Assembly: GCA_947566075.1 (NCBI GenBank) | Contig: CANOIM010000001.1 | Location: 186,001 to 250,000 of the forward strand | Source: an uncultured Eggerthellaceae bacterium | GTDB taxonomy: Bacteria > Actinomycetota > Coriobacteriia > Coriobacteriales > Eggerthellaceae | Direction: 5' to 3' | DNA length: 64,000 nt | Part shown: one piece after another, positions 32,404-41,107 of the stretch | How the letters are laid out: every line of letters begins with the position of its first letter | Position numbering within the stretch: the stretch's first letter is position 1 | Program-made: the position numbers and the translations under genes | Notes under the pieces: model-generated | The model's database searches: none | What the model was told of the DNA's origin: nothing | What the model saw: the letters and a program-made list of their open reading frames with translations, nothing else

Positions 32404-32453
32404 ACCTAGGGTCGGAAATCCTGGGTTCAAACCAACAGAAAGGTTGATGAGAG

Positions 32454-33005
32454 ATGGCAGATATGCCTCGACTCAAAGAGAAGTACACCAAGGAGATCGC
32501 TTCACAGCTGAAGGCGGATCTTGGGATTCAGAACGTCATGGATGTTCCGAAGCTCTCCAAGGTGGTCGTGAACATGGGCGTCGGCGCTGCGGCGGGCGAC
32601 GCGAAGCTTCTGGATGCAGCCATGAACGACATGCGCGTCATCACCGGCCAGCAGCCCATGGTGACCCGGGCCAAGAAGTCCATCGCAGGGTTCCATATCC
32701 GCGAGGGGCAGGCCATCGGGTGCAAGGTCACCCTGCGCGGTGACCGCATGTGGGAATTCGTGGATCGCCTGCTGGCTACCGCCATCCCCCGTGTCCGTGA
32801 CTTCCGTGGCCTGTCCACGAAGAGCTTCGACGGCCGCGGCAACTATTCCATGGGCGTGACCGAGCAGCTGATCTTCCCCGAGGTGGATTACGACAAGATC
32901 GACCGTACCCGCGGTATGGACATCACCGTGGTCACCACCGCGAAGGAAGATGAGCACGCGCTGGCGCTCCTGCGCGCCCTCGGGTTCCCGTTCAAGAGCG
33001 AATAG
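32454..33005 (+). CDS. rplE: 50S ribosomal protein L5
   Basis: This 183-residue protein reads MADMPRLKEKYTKEI and includes VVNMGVGAAAGDAK, KSIAGFHIREGQAIGCKVTL and GMDITVVTTAKEDEHALALL. It binds 5S rRNA at the central protuberance. AAAGGTTGATGAGAG lies upstream of the ATG. Its length is typical. Confidence 0.95.
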   Translation: MADMPRLKEKYTKEIASQLKADLGIQNVMDVPKLSKVVVNMGVGAAAGDAKLLDAAMNDMRVITGQQPMVTRAKKSIAGFHIREGQAIGCKVTLRGDRMWEFVDRLLATAIPRVRDFRGLSTKSFDGRGNYSMGVTEQLIFPEVDYDKIDRTRGMDITVVTTAKEDEHALALLRALGFPFKSE

Positions 33006-33038
33006 CCGGACAGCTTATATCAGGAAAGAAGGAACAGC

Positions 33039-33224
33039 ATGGCAAAGAAATCCATGATCGCTAAGGCGAAGAGGGAGCCGAAGTACTCCACCCGCCAGCA
33101 CAACCGCTGCAGCCGGTGTGGCCGCCCTCGCGCTTATTACCGCAAGTTCGGCATCTGCCGGATCTGCCTGCGTGAGCTGGCGAACAAGGGCCAGCTGCCA
33201 GGCGTCACGAAATCCTCCTGGTAG
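33039..33224 (+). CDS. rpsN: 30S ribosomal protein S14, zinc-binding (type Z)
   Basis: This 61-residue short S14 has the zinc ligands CSRCGRPRAYYRKFGICRIC, so it is the C+ paralogue; a zinc-free version may exist elsewhere. It starts MAKKSMIAKAKREPKYSTRQ with AGAAGGAA upstream. It belongs to the small-subunit head near the A site. Confidence 0.96.
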   Translation: MAKKSMIAKAKREPKYSTRQHNRCSRCGRPRAYYRKFGICRICLRELANKGQLPGVTKSSW

Positions 33225-33242
33225 GATCTCATCATCTTGGTT

Positions 33243-33292
33243 CCTGCATGCCAGGCGAGGGCGCTACGGGTGCTCAGGTTCGAACCGGCATG
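33243..33292 (+). promoter_or_regulatory. Structured spacer between rpsN and rpsH
   Basis: The 103-nt gap holds CATGCC (33247-33252), which can pair with GGCATG (33287-33292) or fold locally as CCTG-CATGC-CAGG (33243-33255). The palindrome GGTTCGAACC lies at 33277-33286. I see no promoter or terminator. An S8-type autoregulatory target is possible but no consensus was matched. Confidence 0.3.
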
Positions 33293-33327
33293 TATGACAG
33301 GCAAGCGAGTTTAAGGAGAAGCTCAAC

Positions 33328-33726
33328 ATGACAATGACCGATCCTATTGCAGATATGCTTACGCGGCTGCGTAATGCTCAGACTGCAGGTCATGAGACGG
33401 TGTCGATGCCCACGAGCAAGAAGCTGGTGGAGATCGCCCGCATCATGGACAAGGAAGGCTACATCCAAGGCTATGAGGTGATCGATGGGTCGCCTCGCGG
33501 CACGCTGGAGCTCACGCTCAAGTATGGGCCGAAGAAAGAGAAGATCATCAAGGGCATCAAGCGCATCTCCAAGCCCGGTCTTCGCATCTATGCGGGCAAA
33601 GAAGACCTGCCCCGCGTTCTCGGCGGTCTGGGGACTGCCATCATATCCACCTCGAGCGGCGTCATGACAGACCGCGATGCGCGCAAGGCGGGCATCGGCG
33701 GCGAGGTCATCGCCTACATCTGGTAG
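33328..33726 (+). CDS. rpsH: 30S ribosomal protein S8
   Basis: This 132-residue protein begins MTMTDPIADMLTRLRNAQ and ends with STSSGVMTDRDARKAGIGGE and VIAYIW, the rRNA-binding signature. It binds the central domain of 16S rRNA and in enterobacteria represses the spc operon. AAGGAGAAG lies upstream of the ATG, after an unusually long (103 nt) structured spacer. Confidence 0.96.
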   Translation: MTMTDPIADMLTRLRNAQTAGHETVSMPTSKKLVEIARIMDKEGYIQGYEVIDGSPRGTLELTLKYGPKKEKIIKGIKRISKPGLRIYAGKEDLPRVLGGLGTAIISTSSGVMTDRDARKAGIGGEVIAYIW

Positions 33727-33741
33727 AAGGGAGAGATAAGC

Positions 33742-34281
33742 ATGAGCCGTATCGGCAAGATGCCCGTGGTCGTCCCTTCTGGGGTGGAAGTGAAGATCGA
33801 TGGCACCACCGTCACCGTCAAGGGCAAGAAGGGTGAGCTGACGCGCACCTTCCAGCCCACTATGATCATCAAGCAGGAGGGCGAAGAGCTCCTCATCACC
33901 CCTGCTGACGAAGAGCGTCAGACCAACGCCTACTGGGGGCTTACGCGCTCTCTGCTGCACAACATGGTAGAGGGTGTCTCTGAGGGCTTCTCTAAGAAGC
34001 TGGAACTGGTGGGTGTCGGCTATCGTGCCACCCTCAAGGGCCGCGATCTGGAGATGCAGCTTGGCTTCTCCCACCCGGTCCTGGTGAAGGCACCCGAAGG
34101 CATCACCTTCGAAGTGCCCTCTCAGAATGAGATCATCGTCTCTGGTGCCTCAAAAGAGCAGGTGGGCCAAGTGGCCGCTGACATCCGCAAGTGGCGCAAG
34201 CCGGAGCCTTACAAGGGCAAGGGCATCCGCTACGAGGGTGAGTACGTACGTCGCAAGGCTGGCAAGGCTGGCAAGGAATAA
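33742..34281 (+). CDS. rplF: 50S ribosomal protein L6
   Basis: This 179-residue two-domain protein has MSRIGKMPVVVPSGVEVKI, the repeated KG/V strands, and the C-terminal signature KPEPYKGKGIRYEGEYVRRK. It supports the sarcin-ricin loop region. AGGGAGAG precedes the ATG, 15 nt after rpsH. Confidence 0.96.
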   Translation: MSRIGKMPVVVPSGVEVKIDGTTVTVKGKKGELTRTFQPTMIIKQEGEELLITPADEERQTNAYWGLTRSLLHNMVEGVSEGFSKKLELVGVGYRATLKGRDLEMQLGFSHPVLVKAPEGITFEVPSQNEIIVSGASKEQVGQVAADIRKWRKPEPYKGKGIRYEGEYVRRKAGKAGKE

Positions 34282-34317
34282 GCCTCGTCCGCTGGCAATT
34301 TCGAAAGGGAATCGAAC

Positions 34318-34689
34318 ATGCAGAAATCTGTTCTCAAGCGCCAGAAGGGACTTGCCCGCCGTCATCGTCGCGTTCGTGGCAAGGTCACTGGCACAGCAGC
34401 GCGTCCGCGCCTTTGCGTGACCCGCTCCAACAACAACATCTATGCCCAGGTCATCGACGACGTGGCCCACAAGACCATCGTCGGTGCGTCCACCCTGGGC
34501 GCTGCCTTCAAGGAGAGCGGCCTCAAGCCGAGCAACGTGGAAGGTGCAGCCAAGCTGGGGAATATCATCGGAGCCATGGCTATGGAAGCCGGTATCACCG
34601 AGGTCGTCTTCGACCGCGGCGGCAATCTTTACCATGGACGTGTGAAGGCCGTGGCAGACGGCGCCCGCGAAGCGGGACTCAAGTTCTAG
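34318..34689 (+). CDS. rplR: 50S ribosomal protein L18
   Basis: This 123-residue 5S rRNA-binding protein includes RQKGLARRHRRVRGKVTGTA, RPRLCVTRSNNNIYAQVIDD and VVFDRGGNLYHGRVKAVADG. Its length is normal. GAAAGGGA precedes the ATG. It overlaps nothing and is followed 16 nt later by rpsE. Confidence 0.96.
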   Translation: MQKSVLKRQKGLARRHRRVRGKVTGTAARPRLCVTRSNNNIYAQVIDDVAHKTIVGASTLGAAFKESGLKPSNVEGAAKLGNIIGAMAMEAGITEVVFDRGGNLYHGRVKAVADGAREAGLKF

Positions 34690-34705
34690 AAGGGATCATA
34701 AGCAC

Positions 34706-35227
34706 ATGGCTCGTAAACAACAGGAAAAAGCAGTACCGGAGCTCGAAGAGCGCGTCGTTGCCATCAACCGCGTCTCCAAGACCGTCAAGGGCGGCCGTCG
34801 CATGCAGTTGACCGCGCTGGTGGTCGTGGGTGATGGCAAGGGCAAGGTGGGCGTGGGCCTGGGCAAGTCCCAGGAAGTCCCCAATGCCATCAAGAAGGGC
34901 ACCGAAGACGCCAAGAAGAATATGTTCACGGTCCCGGTCACTGACGAAGGCTCCGTGCCCCATGAGATCATCGGCGAATTCGGCGCAGGCCGCGTCCTCA
35001 TCAAGCCGGCCGTTCCCGGTACCGGCGTCATGGCTGGCGGCCCGGTCCGTGCCATCATGGAGCTGGCAGGCGTCAAGAACGTCATCACCAAGTCTCTGGG
35101 CACCAGCAACGCCATGAACATCGTGAAGGCAGCTGCTGAGGGCTTGAAGGCCATGGAGAGCCCCGAGCAGGTTGCCGCTCGTCGCGGCGTCACCGTTGAC
35201 GAGATGTTCGGCCGGAAGGAGAAGTAG
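34706..35227 (+). CDS. rpsE: 30S ribosomal protein S5
   Basis: This 173-residue protein has the dsRBD-like N-terminus (LEERVVAINRVSKTVKGGRR and ALVVVGDGKGKVGVGLGKSQ) and the C-terminal GVMAGGPVRAIMELAGVKNV and KSLGTSNAMNIVKA. It lies at the mRNA entry and fidelity region. AGAAGGGA precedes the ATG. Confidence 0.96.
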   Translation: MARKQQEKAVPELEERVVAINRVSKTVKGGRRMQLTALVVVGDGKGKVGVGLGKSQEVPNAIKKGTEDAKKNMFTVPVTDEGSVPHEIIGEFGAGRVLIKPAVPGTGVMAGGPVRAIMELAGVKNVITKSLGTSNAMNIVKAAAEGLKAMESPEQVAARRGVTVDEMFGRKEK

Positions 35228-35230
35228 AAG

Positions 35231-35416
35231 ATGGCTGAGAAGAAGCTGCGCGTCACCCAGGTCAAGAGCCAGATCCGCAGGCCCGCTGACCAGGACAAGA
35301 CGCTTCGCGCGATGGGCCTGGGCCGCATCGGCAAGACCAAAGAGCTGACCGACAACGAGAGCGTCCGTGGGATGATCTTTAAGGTAAAACATTTAGTTGA
35401 AGTAGAAGAGCTCTAG
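35231..35416 (+). CDS. rpmD: 50S ribosomal protein L30
   Basis: This 61-residue protein carries LRVTQVKSQIRRPADQDKTL, then GLGRIGKTKELTDNESVRGM and VKHLVEVEEL, all typical of L30. It begins 3 nt after rpsE and is followed by a 60-nt spacer before rplO. Confidence 0.95.
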   Translation: MAEKKLRVTQVKSQIRRPADQDKTLRAMGLGRIGKTKELTDNESVRGMIFKVKHLVEVEEL

Positions 35417-35476
35417 AGCATCCATATCTAGCATAAGCGAGTCCTGGTGATCCAGGGCGAAAGGAAGGTAAGACTG

Positions 35477-35926
35477 ATGGAGATCAAAGATCTGAAGCCA
35501 GCGGCAGGTTCCACCAAGCCGCGCAAGCGCGTAGGCCGTGGCCCTGCATCCGGCACCGGTAAGACCGCAGGTCGCGGTCTGAATGGCCAGAAGTCTCGCT
35601 CCGGCGGTGGCAAGGGTGCAGGCTTCGAGGGCGGCCAGACGCCCTTGGCTCGCAGGCTCCCGAAGCTGCCGGGTTTCCGCAACCCCAACCGCGTGGAATA
35701 CAAGGCCGTGAACGTTTCCCGCCTGGACGCGAAGTTCGAGTCAGGGGATGTGGTAGATGGCGAGAGCCTCAAGGCCAAGGGCATCATCAAGAAGATGGAT
35801 GAGCCTGTGAAGATCCTGGGCGATGGTGAGATCACGAAGGCGCTCACCGTCAAAGTGGAGAAGATCTCCGCCTCTGCGAGGCAGAAGATCGAGGCAGCCG
35901 GAGGAAAGGTCGAAGAGCCTTGCTAA
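35477..35926 (+). CDS. rplO: 50S ribosomal protein L15
   Basis: This 149-residue protein reads MEIKDLKPAAGSTKPRKRVG, then the Gly-rich GRGPASGTGKTAGRG and KSRSGGGKGAGFEGGQTPL with LPKLPGF. I choose the ATG at 35477; upstream in-frame sequence is intergenic. Its final codons overlap the TTG start of secY by 7 nt, so translation is coupled, as is common for this pair. Confidence 0.95.
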   Translation: MEIKDLKPAAGSTKPRKRVGRGPASGTGKTAGRGLNGQKSRSGGGKGAGFEGGQTPLARRLPKLPGFRNPNRVEYKAVNVSRLDAKFESGDVVDGESLKAKGIIKKMDEPVKILGDGEITKALTVKVEKISASARQKIEAAGGKVEEPC

Positions 35927-37203
35927 GCTCATTAGTCGATGCGTTCAAGATCCCAGAGCTGAGGAAGAAGCTCCTCTTCACGCTGGCCATCTTGGCGCTG
36001 TACAGGTTCGGTGCCTACGTTCCCGTACCTGGCATCCCGTTCCATGAGTTCGCCACCGCCTATGAATCCTCGGGCGTGGCCATGAGCATGTTGGACCTGT
36101 TCACAGGCGGCGCGCTCTCGAACTTCTCGGTGTTCTCGTTGGGTATCATGCCCTACATCACTGCCTCCATCATCATGCAGCTGATGCAGGGCGTCATCCC
36201 TGCGGTGGGCCGGTGGGCCAAAGAGGGTGATTCGGGCAGGAAGAAGATCACCCAGGTCACGCGTTATCTGACGCTAGGCCTTGGCCTCATCAACGCCATC
36301 GGGTATCTGCTGTTGTTCCAGTCTCCCACCTATGGGGTGCAGTTCCCTGATAGCGAGGTACCGAACTGGGTGACCAGCATCGTGATCGTGTTCACGTTGG
36401 TGGCGGGCACTGCGTTCATCATGTGGATGGGCGAGCTCATCACCCAACGTGGTGTGGGCAACGGCATGTCATTGATCATCTTCTTGAGCATCATGTCCGG
36501 CGTGCCTTCAGCCATCTTCTCATCCATCAACCTCACGGCTGACTTAGGCATGGGCATTGCCGTCACCATCCTCATCCTGGCGGTGGTGATAGCATGCATC
36601 CCGCTCATCATCTTCGTGGAGCGGGCCCAGCGCCGCATCCCGGTGAACTATGCGAAGCGGGTCCAAGGCCGCAAGATGATGGGTGGCCAGAACACCTACA
36701 TCCCGTTGAAGGTCAATGCTGCGGGCGTCATCCCCATCATCTTCGCCAGCTGCATCCTGTACCTGCCGGCCCAGCTGGCAGCCATCTTCAACGTGGATTG
36801 GCTGACCGCTTTCGCTGATGCTTGCACTACCGGTTGGGTGAACTGGTTGCTGACGCTCTTGCTCATCGTCTTCTTCGCCTATTTCTACACCTCCATGGTG
36901 TTCAATCCCGAGGAGACGGCTGATAACATCCGGAAGCAGGGCGGCTTCATCCCGGGGGTGAGGCCCGGTTCGGCCACGGTGCAGTACATCAAGAACACCC
37001 TGCGGCGCATCACGTTGCCCGGTGGGTTGTTCATCGCGGTGATCGCTGTGGTCCCCACCATCATCTTCTTCTTCACGAACAACCAGTTGATCCAATCGTT
37101 CGGGGGCACCTCCATCCTCATCATGATCGGCGTTGCGCTGGATACCATGAGCAAGGTGGAAAGCCAGCTGAAGATGTACAACTACGATGGCTTCTTCAAG
37201 TAA
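35920..37203 (+). CDS. secY: Preprotein translocase subunit SecY
   Basis: This 427-residue protein has ten predicted membrane helices. It carries the SecY landmarks: the plug-domain region GGALSNFSVFSLGIMPYITA, the QLITQRGVGNG-like loop (ELITQRGVGNGMSLI) and the C-terminal KVESQLKMYNYDGF. It forms the Sec channel with SecE and SecG. The start is TTG at 35920 with GGAGGAAAGG upstream, inside the end of rplO. Confidence 0.96.
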   Translation: MLSSLVDAFKIPELRKKLLFTLAILALYRFGAYVPVPGIPFHEFATAYESSGVAMSMLDLFTGGALSNFSVFSLGIMPYITASIIMQLMQGVIPAVGRWAKEGDSGRKKITQVTRYLTLGLGLINAIGYLLLFQSPTYGVQFPDSEVPNWVTSIVIVFTLVAGTAFIMWMGELITQRGVGNGMSLIIFLSIMSGVPSAIFSSINLTADLGMGIAVTILILAVVIACIPLIIFVERAQRRIPVNYAKRVQGRKMMGGQNTYIPLKVNAAGVIPIIFASCILYLPAQLAAIFNVDWLTAFADACTTGWVNWLLTLLLIVFFAYFYTSMVFNPEETADNIRKQGGFIPGVRPGSATVQYIKNTLRRITLPGGLFIAVIAVVPTIIFFFTNNQLIQSFGGTSILIMIGVALDTMSKVESQLKMYNYDGFFK

Positions 37204-37226
37204 GAGCCTCTAGGTAAGGAAGACTC

Positions 37227-37853
37227 ATGAATATCGTATTGTTAGGTGCACCGGGGGCAGGCAAGGGCACTCAGGCTGCCAAGCTGGTGGAAGATGAGGG
37301 GCTCTGCCACATCTCAACGGGGGATATCCTCCGCCAGGCCGTGAAGGACCAGACAGAGCTGGGGCTCAAGGCCAAGGCGTTCATGGATGCCGGTGATCTG
37401 GTGCCCGATGAGCTCATTATAGATCTCATGAAAGAGCGCTTCCAGCAGCCGGATACGGCCAAGGGCGTCATCTTGGATGGCTTCCCGCGCACCACCACTC
37501 AGGCTGTGGCGCTGGATGCCATGCTGCAGGACCTGGGTCGTCCGCTGGATGCAGCTCTGCTGATAGACGTTGACCCTGAGGTCATCGTGGCGCGCCTGAG
37601 CTCTCGGCGCATGTGCCGGGAGTGTGGGCATATCGGCACCGCCTCTGACGCTGTGTGCCCTGCCTGTGGCGGTGAGATGTACCAGCGCGATGATGACAAC
37701 GAGGCCACGGTGCGCAACCGTCTGGATGTCTATGAGAAGTCCACCAGCCCGCTGATAGACTACTACCGCGGCTGTGACCTTCTGATCACCATAGATGGTG
37801 ACCGTGACCCTGATGTGGTCTACGCTGATGTGAAGGGCGCCCTGGGTCTGTAG
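37227..37853 (+). CDS. adk: Adenylate kinase with zinc-binding LID
   Basis: This 208-residue protein has P-loop GAPGAGKGTQ, the AMP-binding STGDILR and DGFPRT, and a LID with CRECGHIGTASDAVCPACGG. The four cysteines of that LID would bind zinc, as in Gram-positive enzymes. It interconverts ATP, ADP and AMP. The LID fits a standard length. It is the last gene of the ribosomal block. A strong terminator follows directly, in place of the map and infA genes expected in many bacteria. Confidence 0.96.
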   Translation: MNIVLLGAPGAGKGTQAAKLVEDEGLCHISTGDILRQAVKDQTELGLKAKAFMDAGDLVPDELIIDLMKERFQQPDTAKGVILDGFPRTTTQAVALDAMLQDLGRPLDAALLIDVDPEVIVARLSSRRMCRECGHIGTASDAVCPACGGEMYQRDDDNEATVRNRLDVYEKSTSPLIDYYRGCDLLITIDGDRDPDVVYADVKGALGL

Positions 37854-37874
37854 ACCGGCCCCTACGCCCTCTGA

Positions 37875-37907
37875 AGCCCGCACCTGCCTAGCTGGTGCGG
37901 GCTTTTT
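37875..37907 (+). terminator. Intrinsic terminator after adk
   Basis: A 10-bp stem, AGCCCGCACC (37875-37884) with GGTGCGGGCT (37894-37903), has a 9-nt loop and is followed by a T-run. It ends the rplB-adk operon, 15 nt before the next start codon. Confidence 0.9.
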
Positions 37908-37910
37908 ATC

Positions 37911-37916
37911 TATAAT
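37911..37916 (+). promoter_or_regulatory. TATAAT -10 element immediately before a start codon
   Basis: TATAAT at 37911-37916 ends 6 nt before the ATG at 37923 and follows the adk terminator directly. The transcript would start at about the ATG, and no Shine-Dalgarno sequence is available, so leaderless initiation is suggested. There is no evident -35 hexamer. Confidence 0.45.
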
Positions 37917-37922
37917 CAGCCT

Positions 37923-40166
37923 ATGCCTACGTTACTGGATAACATCGCATACCATCTGAGGCGCTTCTACAAGCTGAACGAAGCTGCCATCAGGCATATC
38001 TTGAAGTGCATCGGCGTGGTGCTGGCCCTGGCGCTCTTCCTGGAGACCGTGGTGTTCAACATCAACTTCTACACCACGGCAGGCCTTGATACCATCAACC
38101 TGAAGAACAAGATAGACCTCCATGAGGGCAAGGATGATGTCTTCCGCTTCGCCTCCATGGACCATGAGGTGGAGTTCACGGATCTGAACACCCATATCAG
38201 CAATATCAAGGTGGATTTCAGCCATGACCAACCGGCTCAGCTGCTCACCTTGAAGATCCAGTTCACCGATGATGCCCACTCCACCTACTTCGACAGCACC
38301 GAATACACCGAAGGCGTGCCTCTGGTAGAGGTATCCACCATGTCAGACCAGAGCAAGTTCATCAACCTGAACACCACAGGCGCGGTGCGCAATCTGAAGA
38401 TAGAGCTAGTGGGGGATGATATCCAGTATCCGGTGCGCCTGAACACCATCTACCTGAATGCTCATCATCCCTTCCACTTCAATGGGGTGCGCTTCTTCGC
38501 AACCCTAGGCGTGCTGTCGCTCATCTGCCTGTTCAGGCCCTCTTCGTTCATCTATCGGATGCGCATGCGTGAGAATCCCGTCCGGTCCCGCATCGGCGTG
38601 GTGGCTGCCGTGGTCATCGAATGCGCGCTGTGTGCCATCTTCCTCTTCTACGGGTCGAACATGGTAGGGGTGGCCACCAGTTCCTATAACTATGGCGAAT
38701 GGGACGGAACGTCATTGGTGAATAGCTTCGAGGTGGGAGGCGGCAACGCCCAACAATACGCGGAGCTGGCGAAGTCCATGGCCCAGGGCAAGCTGTATCT
38801 GGAAGAGGAGCCGCCGGAGTGGCTCAAGGCCATGGACAACCCCTATGACAAGGGCCTGCGGGATGAGGCTCAGAAAGAGACAGGGGAGGGGTACCTCTTC
38901 GATGTGGCCTACTATGATGGCCACTACTACGTGTATTTCGGCGTGGTGCCGGTCTTGCTCTTCTACTTGCCCTTCTATCTGCTGACGGGTTCTCCGTTCC
39001 CCACGGCCCTTGGTGTGCTCATCGCCTGCCTCCTCTTCATCTGCGGGGCATCAGCCCTTCTAGACCGGTTCGCTCGCCACCATTTCGCCAGGGTGAGCTT
39101 GGGGATCTATCTGGTGGTGCAGATCGCCTTCGTGTCTGGCTGCGGGATGCTCTATCTGCTGAAGTTCCCTACCTTCTATTCGCTGCCCATAGCCTGTGGC
39201 CTCATGTTCAGCGTCTGGGGCTTGTACTTCTGGATGTGCGGCAGGGAATCTTCGAAGCGGCGCCTCTTCTTCGCCCTTGGATCGCTCTGCATGGCGCTGG
39301 TGGCCGGATGTCGCCCTCAGCTCCTGTTGCTCTCCCTCTTGGCATTCCCGCTCTTCTGGCGTCCTTATATCAGCCAGCGGCGCATCCTCACCCGGGAGGG
39401 GCTCACGGAATTCCTCTGCTTGATCGGGCCTTACCTGGTGGTGGCAGCGGGCATCATGCTGTACAACCAAGCACGGTTCGGGAGCCTCACTGATTTCGGG
39501 GCGAATTACAATCTGACCGTCAATGACATGACCCAGCGGGGATGGGTGATAGGACGCATTGCTCCGGCGCTCTTCGCCTACTTCTTCCAGCCGCCGGACA
39601 TGGTGGGAGCCTTCCCGTATCTGCAGCCTGCCGGATTCGCCACCACCTACATGGGGCAGACCATCAAAGAGGTCACCTTCGGAGGGATTTTCTGTTGCTA
39701 CCCGGTGCTCTGGGTGCTCTGCTTCCTGCGGCCGCTGGTGGCCCTTCGGAACTCCCAGCGCTCAACGCGGACCATCACGGGCGTCATCTTGGTGCTGCTC
39801 TTCTCGGGGGCGGCCATCGCGGTGGTGGATGCGGAGATGGCGGGCATCCTGCAGCGCTACTATGCTGATTTCAGCTTCATGTTCCTGGCGGCGGTGGTGC
39901 TCCTGGTGTTCATCGCGAACGAGAACATCGATGACCTTCCCGTGGCTCGCAAGAGTCCAGAGCGTTCGGGTCTGGCGCGCAGGCGCGCAGAGGCCCTGAG
40001 AGCCCCTGCCATCCGCCCTCTTCTCACGAAGACGTTGCTGGTGCTGGTGGCCCTAGGGGTAGGGTATAGCCTGCTGCTCTGCCTGACGCCTGAGACGGGT
40101 TGGTATTCTGATATCTACCCGTGGGCCTACCATGACCTGGTGGAGGCTATCCAGTTCTGGACCTAG
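37923..40166 (+). CDS. Large polytopic membrane protein of unknown function
   Basis: I cannot name a family with confidence. The 747-residue product has one N-terminal helix (about residues 27-49, GVVLALALFLETVVFNIN). A soluble, beta-rich domain of about 125 residues follows (VEFTDLNTHISNIKVDFSHD onward), then ten or more hydrophobic segments to the C-terminus. The layout, with an extracytoplasmic loop and many helices, recalls GT-C glycosyltransferase-like or YfhO-like membrane proteins. It has no adjacent polysaccharide genes. Start and promoter details suggest leaderless translation, and the gene is flanked by terminators, so it is probably monocistronic. Confidence 0.65.
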   Translation: MPTLLDNIAYHLRRFYKLNEAAIRHILKCIGVVLALALFLETVVFNINFYTTAGLDTINLKNKIDLHEGKDDVFRFASMDHEVEFTDLNTHISNIKVDFSHDQPAQLLTLKIQFTDDAHSTYFDSTEYTEGVPLVEVSTMSDQSKFINLNTTGAVRNLKIELVGDDIQYPVRLNTIYLNAHHPFHFNGVRFFATLGVLSLICLFRPSSFIYRMRMRENPVRSRIGVVAAVVIECALCAIFLFYGSNMVGVATSSYNYGEWDGTSLVNSFEVGGGNAQQYAELAKSMAQGKLYLEEEPPEWLKAMDNPYDKGLRDEAQKETGEGYLFDVAYYDGHYYVYFGVVPVLLFYLPFYLLTGSPFPTALGVLIACLLFICGASALLDRFARHHFARVSLGIYLVVQIAFVSGCGMLYLLKFPTFYSLPIACGLMFSVWGLYFWMCGRESSKRRLFFALGSLCMALVAGCRPQLLLLSLLAFPLFWRPYISQRRILTREGLTEFLCLIGPYLVVAAGIMLYNQARFGSLTDFGANYNLTVNDMTQRGWVIGRIAPALFAYFFQPPDMVGAFPYLQPAGFATTYMGQTIKEVTFGGIFCCYPVLWVLCFLRPLVALRNSQRSTRTITGVILVLLFSGAAIAVVDAEMAGILQRYYADFSFMFLAAVVLLVFIANENIDDLPVARKSPERSGLARRRAEALRAPAIRPLLTKTLLVLVALGVGYSLLLCLTPETGWYSDIYPWAYHDLVEAIQFWT

Positions 40167-40191
40167 GGCCTTCTAGGTGCTCTTCATGGCG

Positions 40192-40197
40192 TAGAAT
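40192..40197 (+). promoter_or_regulatory. Candidate -10 element of nagB
   Basis: TAGAAT at 40192-40197 lies 38 nt upstream of the nagB ATG, leaving room for the ribosome binding site GAGAGGA at 40221-40228. No good -35 hexamer is visible. A 6-bp hairpin, ACCTAG/CTAGGT (40161-40178), overlaps the stop of the upstream gene. Confidence 0.35.
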
Positions 40198-40235
40198 GGG
40201 CCTAACGGTAAAGCGCCTATGAGAGAGGACAGCGG

Positions 40236-40970
40236 ATGGAATTCATCATCTCGGAGACCTACGAGGAAATGAGCAGGGAAGCGGCCGATGTGGTAGAGGC
40301 CGTCATGGATGAGATCCCCTCCTGCGTATTGGGGCTGGCCACCGGATCCACTCCCATCGGCATGTATGCGTGCTTGGTGAAGGATGTCGAAGCGGGCAAG
40401 CTGTCCTTCGCTGATGTGACCACCTTCAATCTTGATGAATACGTGGGGCTTCCTGGCACCCATGATCAGAGCTACCGCTACTTCATGGATGAGAACCTCT
40501 TTGATGCCGTGGATATAGACAAGGCTCGCACGAACCTGCCGGATGGTTGCGCCGCAGACCTTGAGGCCATGTGCGCTGCCTATGAAGAGGCCATCGAAGC
40601 GGCCGGGGGGATAGACATCCAAGTGCTCGGTTTGGGCCATAACGGGCATATCGGCTTCAATGAGCCCGCTGATGACTTCCCGGTCTGCACCCATCCGGTG
40701 GATCTCACGGAGAGCACCATCAACGCGAACAGCCGCCTGTTCAACAGTGCTGATGAGGTTCCTCGCCAGGCGGTCACCATGGGCATAGGGACCATCATGA
40801 AGGCCCGTAAGGTCATCGTGGTGGCTAATGGGGCCGGGAAGGCTGATATCGTGAAGCGGGCCTTCACCGGGCCTGTGGTGCCCCAGGTACCCGCTTCTGT
40901 GCTGCAATTGCACCCTGACGTGACCGTGGTGCTTGATGCCGAAGCAGCCAGCAAGCTGGATATCGCATAG
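40236..40970 (+). CDS. nagB: Glucosamine-6-phosphate deaminase
   Basis: This 244-residue enzyme has the substrate loop LATGSTPIGMY, the catalytic aspartate in FNLDEYVGL, the HNGHIGFNEP motif with the catalytic histidine, and the AVTMGIGTIMKARKVIVV strand. It converts glucosamine 6-phosphate to fructose 6-phosphate and ammonia in amino-sugar catabolism. It is short at the C-terminus compared with the allosteric hexameric Escherichia coli enzyme, like the non-allosteric Gram-positive forms. nagA, the preceding step, is 14 kb away at 54808, so the two are not an operon here. Confidence 0.94.
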   Translation: MEFIISETYEEMSREAADVVEAVMDEIPSCVLGLATGSTPIGMYACLVKDVEAGKLSFADVTTFNLDEYVGLPGTHDQSYRYFMDENLFDAVDIDKARTNLPDGCAADLEAMCAAYEEAIEAAGGIDIQVLGLGHNGHIGFNEPADDFPVCTHPVDLTESTINANSRLFNSADEVPRQAVTMGIGTIMKARKVIVVANGAGKADIVKRAFTGPVVPQVPASVLQLHPDVTVVLDAEAASKLDIA

Positions 40971-40999
40971 CATTCCATCAGGTTTCTGGTTGAATCCGT

Positions 41000-41034
41000 A
41001 GTGCGCTGATGCCGAAGGCGAAGCGCACTCTTTT
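41000..41034 (+). terminator. Terminator after nagB
   Basis: AGTGCGCT (41000-41007) pairs with AGCGCACT (41022-41029). The 14-nt loop contains a small GCC-GAA-GGC hairpin, and CTTTT follows. Confidence 0.7.
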
Positions 41035-41107
41035 CAGGAAACGCGCTTCGGGGATGGGCTTGCGCCCCCTCCATCAGCGCGGCTACGGTCCACCTGTTAT
41101 CCTATAA

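Noticed and set aside
33277..33286. tRNA T-arm-like GGTTCGAACC in the rpsN-rpsH spacer, and GGTTCAAACC at 32424-32433
   Set aside because: Flanking bases do not form the T-stem, and no acceptor or anticodon arms are found.
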